The notes under the pieces were generated by a model. The model saw only the letters and a program-made list of their open reading frames with translations. It did not search any database and had not been told where the DNA came from. A stretch of DNA of 64,000 nt from Marinobacter pelagius. GTDB taxonomy: Bacteria; Pseudomonadota; Gammaproteobacteria; Pseudomonadales; Oleiphilaceae. Positions 58,095-64,000 of this stretch are shown here, piece after piece (positions within the stretch are counted from its first letter, which is position 1; each line of letters starts with the position of its first letter). The DNA lies in the NCBI RefSeq assembly GCF_900114925.1, contig NZ_FOUR01000001.1, positions 186,001 to 250,000 of the forward strand. The letters run 5' to 3'. A program made the position numbers and the translations under genes.

Positions 58095-58909
58095 CAGGCG
58101 ACCTCCACTTCCGGATTGAGTTTCTTGCGCAGGCTGTCGATATCGCTGTTGCCCAGGTAAGCCTTGATGACTTTCGGGTTTTTCTGCACATCCGCCGGTT
58201 CGCCCTCGGTGATGACCTGCCCGAAGTTGAGCACGGCAATGTGGTCGGAGATGTCCATCACCATGCCCATGTCATGTTCCACCATCAGCACGGTCACACC
58301 CCACTCTTCCCGGATATCCAGGATGAAGCGGGCCATGTCCTCTTTTTCTTCCCGGTTCATGCCCGCCACCGGTTCGTCCAGCATCAGCACCTTCGGGCGC
58401 ATGGCCAGCGCCCGGGCCAGCTCGACCCGCTTCTGCAGGCCATAGGACAGGCTGGCCACCGGCTGACGACGGATATGGTCGATCTCCAGGAAGTCGATGA
58501 TCCGGTGTTCCACTTCCCGGCGCACTTCCATCTCTTCCCGACGGGCGGCCCCGAAGTAGAACATCGAACCCAGCAGCCCGCTTTTCATGTGCACATGGGC
58601 ACCGAGCTTGATGTTATCGAGTACGGTCATGCCCCGGAACAGGGCGATGTTCTGGAAAGTCCGGGCCAGCCCCAGGGCGGCCCGTTTCGGCGGCTTGATG
58701 CCACTGGAAAGCTCCCGCCCTTCATAGCGGATGGTGCCCTGCTGGGGCTTGTAGAAACCGGAGATGCAGTTGAACAGCGACGTCTTGCCCGCCCCGTTCG
58801 GACCGATGATGGTGGTGACGGTATTCTCCGGCACACGGAAACTGACGTCCTGCAGCGCTTTTACCCCGCCAAAGGACAAGGACAGGTTACTGACCTCGAG
58901 GATACTCAC
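58094..58909 (-). CDS. livG: Branched-chain-type ABC transporter ATPase
   Basis: This 271-aa ATPase of the LivG type has GPNGAGKTSLFNCI (Walker A), SYGLQKRVELARALA (signature variant), VLMLDEPVAGMNREE (Walker B) and MVEHDMGMVM (switch His). I chose the GTG at 58909, with GAGG at proper spacing; a GTG at 58918 would sit on that site. First gene of a leftward operon that ends with the acyl-CoA ligase. A dyad lies upstream at 58963. Confidence 0.9.
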   Translation of the reverse strand: MSILEVSNLSLSFGGVKALQDVSFRVPENTVTTIIGPNGAGKTSLFNCISGFYKPQQGTIRYEGRELSSGIKPPKRAALGLARTFQNIALFRGMTVLDNIKLGAHVHMKSGLLGSMFYFGAARREEMEVRREVEHRIIDFLEIDHIRRQPVASLSYGLQKRVELARALAMRPKVLMLDEPVAGMNREEKEDMARFILDIREEWGVTVLMVEHDMGMVMDISDHIAVLNFGQVITEGEPADVQKNPKVIKAYLGNSDIDSLRKKLNPEVEVA

Positions 58910-58962
58910 GTATAACACGCCTCAAGATGTTTATGATTGTTGTTATTTGCTGGTCCGGACGA

Positions 58963-58979
58963 GTCTGGAACGTCCAGAC
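58963..58979. promoter_or_regulatory. Palindrome between livG and the enoyl-CoA hydratase gene
   Basis: GTCTGGAACGTCCAGAC has 7-bp perfect arms around ACG. It lies in a 155-nt divergent region and is a good operator candidate for joint control of both units, perhaps by the TetR regulator at 62.6 kb. Confidence 0.5.
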
Positions 58980-59064
58980 CTAAAAATAGTCGACGCAGCT
59001 TCCCCGCGCCAGAAAACCGTGTTCTATATTCAGGGTTCAGGTCCGATAAAAAAGAGGAACAACA

Positions 59065-59856
59065 ATGACCTCCCCCGTGATCCTGCAGTTCGACGAAAAC
59101 ACCGGTGTGGCTACCCTGATCTTCAACCGTCCGGAAGCACTCAATGCCATCGACATTCCCATGGCCGAGGCCTTCCTGGAGGCCGCCAAAGCCCTGAGGG
59201 ACCAGCCTGGACTTCGGTGCGTGGTGCTGACCGGAGCCGGCCGCGCCTTCATGGCCGGCGGGGATGTCGCCAGCATGGCTGGCGGTCCTGAACAGGCCCG
59301 GGAAGTCGTCAATGCCCTGCTGGACGCCCTCAACCCGGCCATTCTGATCCTGCGCGAACTGAACGCCCCGGTCATTGCAGGAGTCCGGGGCTTTGCGGCC
59401 GGTGCCGGGCTGAGCCTCGCCCTGGGCGCGGACCTGATTATTGCTGACGCCAACGCCCGGTTCATGGTCGCCTACGATGGCATCGGCACGGTTCCGGACT
59501 GCGGGGGCACCTGGTTCCTGAACCGCCGCATCGGTGCCGGTCGGGCCAGTCAGCTGATGCTGCTGGGCCAGACCTTGACCGCCGAGGAGGCGCTGGACTG
59601 GGGGCTGATCAACCGGGTTGCCCCCGAAGGTGAGTTTGACGGTGCCCTGACCGACCTTGCCCGCAAGGTTGCGAACGGCCCGAGCCGAGCCTACGCCGCC
59701 TTCCGACGGCTCTCGGACGATGCCTTCGGGGGCAGCCTTTCCGGACACCTGGAAGCGGAGAGACAAGCCTTCCTGGAGGCGGTTGGAACTTCGGACTTCC
59801 AGGAAGGGGTCGCCGCGTTTCTCGCCAAGCGACCGGCACAATTCCGGGGGCAATGA
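59065..59856 (+). CDS. Enoyl-CoA hydratase/isomerase family protein
   Basis: This 263-aa crotonase-fold enzyme has FNRPEALNAIDIPMAEAFL at the N-terminus, TGAGRAFMAGGDVASM with the oxyanion-hole Gly, and AGVRGFAAGAGLSLALGADL with the second oxyanion strand. The glutamate expected near AYDGIGTVPDCGGTW is replaced by Asp/Cys region typical of isomerase or unclassified members, so the exact reaction is uncertain. RBS AGAGGAA. Rightward, between leftward operons; part of an acyl-CoA breakdown set. Confidence 0.88.
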   Translation: MTSPVILQFDENTGVATLIFNRPEALNAIDIPMAEAFLEAAKALRDQPGLRCVVLTGAGRAFMAGGDVASMAGGPEQAREVVNALLDALNPAILILRELNAPVIAGVRGFAAGAGLSLALGADLIIADANARFMVAYDGIGTVPDCGGTWFLNRRIGAGRASQLMLLGQTLTAEEALDWGLINRVAPEGEFDGALTDLARKVANGPSRAYAAFRRLSDDAFGGSLSGHLEAERQAFLEAVGTSDFQEGVAAFLAKRPAQFRGQ

Positions 59857-59897
59857 GCGGTGCGGGCACCCGTACCTGAATAGCCGCACTGCCGCGG

Positions 59898-61121
59898 TCA
59901 CGAGATCACACCGCGCTCCCTGAGCGCTTCGATCTCTCCGGGAGACAGGCCGGCAACCCGTTGCAACACCTGCTCGGACTGCTCGCCGAGTAACGGTGGT
60001 GCCGTGCGATAGTCCACCGGGGTCAGTTTCAGCTTGATCGGATTACCAACGGTAGGCACCTCGCCCAGGCTGGGGTGAGTGACAGTCTGCCTCATGCCCC
60101 GCGCCAGTACCTGGGGGTCCTCAAAGACCTGACCCAGGGTGTTCACCGGTCCGCAGGGCACGCCAGCCTGTTCCAGAATCGCGACCCACTCCCGGGTCGA
60201 CCGCATCACGGTGGCCTGCCTCAGTTTCGGGATCAGTTCCTTGCGGTTGGCCACCCGGGCCCGGTTGGTGGCAAAGCGTTCATCGCTGGCCCATTCCGGG
60301 TGCCCGAGCACGTCGCACAGCCGGGCAAACTGCTGGTCATTACCCACCGTCAGCACCATGTTGCCGTCCGCGGTGGGGAAGTCCTGGTAAGGCACGATGT
60401 TGGGGTGGGCATTGCCCATACGCGCCGGTGCCTTGCCGGTGGTCAGGTAATTCATGGCCTGGTTGGCCAGGCAGGCCACCTGCACGTCCAGCAGGGCGGC
60501 CTCCACGTACTGCCCTTCCCCGGTCCGGTCCCGGTGGCTGAGGGCAGCGAGCACTCCGATGGTGGCGTAGAGCCCGGTCATGATGTCCGTCAATGCCACG
60601 CCGACCTTCATGGGCCCCGCCCCGGGCTCGCCATCTGGCTGGCCGGTGATGCTCATCAGCCCGCCCATGGCCTGGATCAGGAAGTCATAGCCCGGGCGGG
60701 CGGCGTAAGGGCCATCCTGGCCAAAGCCGGTAATGGAGCAATAGATGAGTTTCGGATTGATGCGCCTGAGGCTGTCGTAATCCAGGCCGTAGCGCTTGAG
60801 ACCGCCGACCTTGAAGTTCTCCAGCACCACATCCGATTCGGCCACCAGCTTGCGGACCAGCGCCTGCCCCTCGGGATGGGCGATATCCACGGCCAGGGAC
60901 TGCTTGTTGCGATTGGCGGTCAGGAAGTAGGCGGACAACTCGGTATTGCCATCCGCGCCCTGAAGATAGGGCGGCCCCCAGGACCGGGTGTCATCCCCGG
61001 TGCCCGGGCGCTCGATCTTGATCACCTCGGCGCCAAGATCTCCGAGAATCTGACCCGCCCAGGGGCCAGCCAGAACCCTGGAAAGGTCCAGCACACGCAG
61101 GTGCGACAGCGGGCCTGCCAT
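59898..61121 (-). CDS. Family III CoA transferase (CaiB/BaiF type)
   Basis: This 407-aa enzyme moves CoA between acids without ATP. LRVLDLSRVLAGPWAGQILGDLGAEVIKIE is the N-terminal family signature; the catalytic Asp is in GYDFLIQAMGG. Substrate unknown. It lies 24 nt downstream of the succinate-semialdehyde-type dehydrogenase, in one leftward operon with it and the TetR gene. Confidence 0.92.
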   Translation of the reverse strand: MAGPLSHLRVLDLSRVLAGPWAGQILGDLGAEVIKIERPGTGDDTRSWGPPYLQGADGNTELSAYFLTANRNKQSLAVDIAHPEGQALVRKLVAESDVVLENFKVGGLKRYGLDYDSLRRINPKLIYCSITGFGQDGPYAARPGYDFLIQAMGGLMSITGQPDGEPGAGPMKVGVALTDIMTGLYATIGVLAALSHRDRTGEGQYVEAALLDVQVACLANQAMNYLTTGKAPARMGNAHPNIVPYQDFPTADGNMVLTVGNDQQFARLCDVLGHPEWASDERFATNRARVANRKELIPKLRQATVMRSTREWVAILEQAGVPCGPVNTLGQVFEDPQVLARGMRQTVTHPSLGEVPTVGNPIKLKLTPVDYRTAPPLLGEQSEQVLQRVAGLSPGEIEALRERGVIS

Positions 61122-61145
61122 CCGACTCTCCTCGCAACCGACGTG

Positions 61146-62615
61146 TTAGCGCATGCCACCAAGGCACAGGTATTTGAGCTCCATGAACTCATCCAGGCCA
61201 TAACGGGAACCTTCCCGGCCCAGGCCGCTTTCCTTGACCCCGCCGAACGGCGCCGCCTCGGTGGAGATGATGCCCTCGTTGATACCGATCATGCCGGTTT
61301 CCAGGGCTTCAGCCACGTGCCAGATGCGACGGATGTCATTGCTGTAGAAGTACGCTGCCAGGCCGAATTCCGAATCATTGGCCATGGCAATCGCCTGCTC
61401 CTCGGTGTCGAACCGGAACAGCGGTGCCACCGGGCCAAAGGTTTCCTCACTGGCCACCAGCATGTCCTGGGTGACGTCGGTAAGGATGGTCGGCTCGAAG
61501 AAGGTACCGCCCAGCGCATGCACCTTGCCACCCAGAGCCACCTTTGCGCCCTTGGTGGTGGCATCCTCGATGTGGCGCCGGACCTTGTCCAGGGCCGCGG
61601 CATTGATCAGCGGGCCCTGCTGGGTGTCACCTTCAAGGCCGGCACCCACCACCATCTTGCTGACGGCAGCCTTGAGCTTTTCAACAAATTCGTCATAGAC
61701 ACCGGACTGGACGTAGATGCGATTGGCGCACACGCAGGTCTGCCCGGTGTTGCGGTACTTGGAGGCCATCAGCCCCGCCACCGCGGCATCGAGATCGGCA
61801 TCGTCGAAGATGATGAACGGGGCATTGCCACCGAGTTCCAGGCTCACTTTCTTGACCGTGCCGCTGGCCTGGCGCATCAGCAGCTTGCCCACCGGCGTGG
61901 AGCCGGTGAACGACACCTTGCGGACGACCGGGTTGGTGGTCAGTTCCTCGCCCACCTCCGGCGCCCGAGCTTTCGAGCAGGTCACGATGTTGAGAATCCC
62001 GGGCGGGACACCGGCTTCTTCCGCCAGCACCGCCAGGGCCAGGGCGCACAGCGGGGTATCCTCGGCCGGCTTGACCACCACCGGACAGCCGGCGGCCAGG
62101 GCCGGGGCCACCTTGCGGGTGATCATGGCCACCGGGAAGTTCCAGGGCGTGATTGCCGCCACCACCCCGATGGGCTGCTTGATCACCACGATGCGCTTGT
62201 CACGGCCATGGCCCGGAATCACGTCGCCATAGGCCCGCTTGGCCTCCTCGGCGAACCATTCGATGAAACTGGCGCCGTAACCCACCTCGCCCCGGGCTTC
62301 CGCCAGCGGCTTGCCCTGCTCCGCGGTCATCAGCCGGGCCAGGTCTTCCTGGTTCTGCATCACCAGATCAAACCACCGGCGCAGGATACCCGCACGTTCC
62401 TTGGCAGGACGGGCACGCCATTCCGGCCAGGCCGCCTCGGCCGCCTGGATGGCCTGTCGGGTATCGTCGGCGCCCATGTCCGGCACGTTGGCCAGATGTT
62501 CGCCATTGGCCGGGTTGGTCACCGGCAACAGATCACCGGAACGGGCCTGGACCCATTCACCATTGATATAGGCGCTTTCGCGCAGCAGTTCCGGATTCGT
62601 CAAACTGATATTCAT
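61146..62615 (-). CDS. NAD(P)-dependent succinate-semialdehyde-type dehydrogenase
   Basis: This 489-aa aldehyde dehydrogenase has GabD-like motifs: TPWNFPVAMITRKVAPALAAG, VSFTGSTPVGKLLM (NAD loop), LELGGNAPFIIFDDAD with the catalytic Glu, and NTGQTCVCANR with the catalytic Cys. The start is the ATG at 62615 after GAGG; an ATG at 62627 has no site. It may oxidise an aldehyde formed by chain shortening. Operon: TetR, this, CoA transferase. Confidence 0.9.
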   Translation of the reverse strand: MNISLTNPELLRESAYINGEWVQARSGDLLPVTNPANGEHLANVPDMGADDTRQAIQAAEAAWPEWRARPAKERAGILRRWFDLVMQNQEDLARLMTAEQGKPLAEARGEVGYGASFIEWFAEEAKRAYGDVIPGHGRDKRIVVIKQPIGVVAAITPWNFPVAMITRKVAPALAAGCPVVVKPAEDTPLCALALAVLAEEAGVPPGILNIVTCSKARAPEVGEELTTNPVVRKVSFTGSTPVGKLLMRQASGTVKKVSLELGGNAPFIIFDDADLDAAVAGLMASKYRNTGQTCVCANRIYVQSGVYDEFVEKLKAAVSKMVVGAGLEGDTQQGPLINAAALDKVRRHIEDATTKGAKVALGGKVHALGGTFFEPTILTDVTQDMLVASEETFGPVAPLFRFDTEEQAIAMANDSEFGLAAYFYSNDIRRIWHVAEALETGMIGINEGIISTEAAPFGGVKESGLGREGSRYGLDEFMELKYLCLGGMR

Positions 62616-62645
62616 CACAGTCCTCACAGGAGAGAGTCATCGCCC

Positions 62646-63338
62646 TCAGAGCAGATAGCTTTCAATCACATCCCTGACAAAGGCAGCATAGTCGTCAACG
62701 GCCACATTCTGGTCGCGGTATTTCCGGCGCTTCAGGTACCAGTCCTGCAACAGGGCCTTGATCATCGAGGCCACCAGCCGGGCATTCCTCGGCCGGTACA
62801 GGCCTGCCTCGATACCGTCCTCGATAACACCCAGGAAGATGTCCTCGATCTCCAGTTCGATGGCCACCGCATCCCGCTTCTCCGGTGCCGGCAGGGTCTT
62901 CGCTTCCATGTAGGAGAAATAGAACCAGGCCCGCATCAGTTCGCTCAGGTACAGGTGCGCCTTGATCGCCGAGAACAGCTTGTCACGTACGTCATCCACC
63001 TCGCCAGTGTAGTGCAACAAAGTGCGGCGGGTGATGGTGAAGCCGTGGCTCTGGATCAGGTGGATCAGGTCGTCCTTGTTGCGAATGTAGGCATAAAGGC
63101 CGCCCATGCTCATGCCCGAGTCCGAACACAGATCCCTCAGGGTCATGGCATGGAAGCCCTTGGAATTGGCCAGTCTCAGCGTCGACTCGATGATGCGGAT
63201 CAGGTTCTTGACCGCCGTCGCCTCCTTCTTGATGCTGATCCTGTCCTTGTTCTGGCGATAAACCTCGCGGACCACATCCTCCTTGGACATGCTCAGCTCG
63301 TTGCGAAATGCCTCGTAGTTTTCAATCATTGGTACCAC
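62646..63338 (-). CDS. TetR/AcrR-family regulator
   Basis: This 230-aa protein starts MVPMIENYEAFRN, with an alternative ATG at 63329. The N-terminal helix-turn-helix reads IESTLRLANSKGFHAMTLRDLCSDSGMSMGGLYAYIRNKD, which is typical TetR; a C-terminal ligand-binding helical domain follows. It probably controls the surrounding acyl-CoA genes. Palindromes at 58963 and 47860 are possible sites. Upstream (leftward order) lies the partial livF2. Confidence 0.9.
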   Translation of the reverse strand: MVPMIENYEAFRNELSMSKEDVVREVYRQNKDRISIKKEATAVKNLIRIIESTLRLANSKGFHAMTLRDLCSDSGMSMGGLYAYIRNKDDLIHLIQSHGFTITRRTLLHYTGEVDDVRDKLFSAIKAHLYLSELMRAWFYFSYMEAKTLPAPEKRDAVAIELEIEDIFLGVIEDGIEAGLYRPRNARLVASMIKALLQDWYLKRRKYRDQNVAVDDYAAFVRDVIESYLL

Positions 63339-63374
63339 GCCTGTCTGCTCCTGCGGCGGGGATTATAAGTCAGA

Positions 63375-64000
63375 TCACGCCACCGACAGGAAGCGGTCCT
63401 GGGTTGCCTGATCTCTACGCAACTCATCGCTGGGTGCCTCGTGCACCACCTGCCCTTTTTCAAGAATGTACGCCCTGCGGGCATGCTTGAGGGCGAACTG
63501 TACGCTCTGGTCAGTGAACAGAATGGTGGTGGTCTTGCTGAGGTCGTCGATCAGCTCACCGATCTGCTGCACAATAACCGGCGCCAGCCCTTCGTTGGGC
63601 TCATCCAGCAGCAACAGCCGCGGCTGGATCATCAGGGACCGGGCCACCGCCAGCATCTGCTGCTGGCCACCGGAAAGCGTGGCGCCATCCTGATCGGCCC
63701 GCTCACCCAGCATCTCGTACTTATCGAGGATGCCATCCACGGTCCAGCGCGCGGCACTGCCCTTGCGCTGGTAGGCAGCCACATCCAGATTCTCCCGCAC
63801 CGTCAGGCCCGGAAAAATCCGCCGGTCTTCCGGCACATAACCGATACCGGCCCGGGCAATCTTATGGGCCGGCAGACCGTGGATAGGCTTGCCATCAAAG
63901 ATCACCTCGCCGGATCGCGGCGGTGTCAGGCCCATGATGCTTTTCAGGGTCGTACTCTTGCCGGCACCATTCCGTCCCAGAATGCACACGGTCTCGCCCT
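63375..64000 (-). CDS. Second LivF-type ABC ATPase, 5' end outside window
   Basis: The reading frame covers the C-terminal 207 or so residues and runs into the right edge just before Walker A: GETVCILGRNGAGKSTTLKSIMG. Signature LSGGQQQMLAVARSLM and Walker B LLLLDEPNEGLAPVI are intact. Stop at 63375. The rest of this transporter set must lie to the right. It is separate from the livF at 54.1 kb, so the locus has two liv-like systems. Confidence 0.92.
   Translation of the reverse strand, partial: GETVCILGRNGAGKSTTLKSIMGLTPPRSGEVIFDGKPIHGLPAHKIARAGIGYVPEDRRIFPGLTVRENLDVAAYQRKGSAARWTVDGILDKYEMLGERADQDGATLSGGQQQMLAVARSLMIQPRLLLLDEPNEGLAPVIVQQIGELIDDLSKTTTILFTDQSVQFALKHARRAYILEKGQVVHEAPSDELRRDQATQDRFLSVA

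Noticed and set aside
1..64000. CRISPR array or rRNA genes
   Set aside because: No regularly spaced repeat series and no rRNA sequence was seen.

Overview
The window looks like a marine gammaproteobacterial chromosome, most like Marinobacter. This is an inference from gene content and codon style: a Cys-type respiratory formate dehydrogenase, the DUF3305/DUF3306 pair, several branched-chain-type ABC transporters with acyl-CoA genes, and LexA-type yebG control. No species call is possible from sequence alone. It divides near 23.7 kb into a mobile, defence-rich accessory island on the left and ordinary chromosome on the right.

Island (1 to about 23,725). It ends in the 3' half of a tRNA-Arg(CCG)-like gene with its own terminator, the usual scar of tRNA-targeted integration; the left end lies outside the window. 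Region A (1-9.7 kb) is a divergent defence-like module. Leftward run a type I specificity (S) subunit, two small unknown proteins and an N6-adenine methylase (M, cut by the window edge). Rightward run an AddB/RecB-type nuclease and an AddA/UvrD-type helicase-nuclease. No HsdR is seen, so the helicase-nuclease pair may be the effector. Region B (9.8-12.8 kb) holds a Cro/CI-type repressor, a small HTH protein, a tyrosine integrase and two unknown followers. Region C (12.8-19.0 kb) is a coupled leftward set: a small ParB-like protein and two very large tyrosine-recombinase-like proteins, one with an atypical active site, headed by an unusual repeat. Region D (19.1-23.3 kb) carries cargo: two orphan DUF2384 proteins flanking an unknown 521-aa protein, an Asn-rich micro-protein, an acetyltransferase-like protein, a molybdenum-carrier-like protein and an AlpA-type regulator, followed by a pair of 31-bp repeats next to the att scar.

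Metal and formate region (24.1-45.0 kb). A TPP riboswitch precedes a sodium:solute symporter. Then come a MOT1-type molybdate transporter, an HTH/periplasmic-binding-fold regulator, the tungstate ABC transporter tupBCA, molybdenum-cofactor genes (fdhD, mobA, mobB, moeA), and an accessory operon (iron-sulfur protein, Mrp-type ATPase, biotin/lipoate-ligase-like protein, DUF6505). Divergent from that lie DUF3305, DUF3306, a TorD-family chaperone, a TAT mini-protein, formate dehydrogenase alpha/beta/gamma, a 41-aa membrane peptide and a TusA-like sulfur carrier. Together these can import Mo or W, build bis-MGD, sulfurate it, insert it and export a membrane-bound formate dehydrogenase.

Right flank (45.1-64 kb). 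This holds an M23 peptidase, an orphan substrate-binding protein, LexA-controlled yebG, a large mechanosensitive channel, a HExxH lipoprotein, and a two-part catabolic/uptake cluster. The cluster comprises livGHMKF-like genes plus acyl-CoA ligase, a divergent enoyl-CoA hydratase, a CoA transferase, a succinate-semialdehyde-type dehydrogenase, a TetR regulator and a second livF cut by the right edge.
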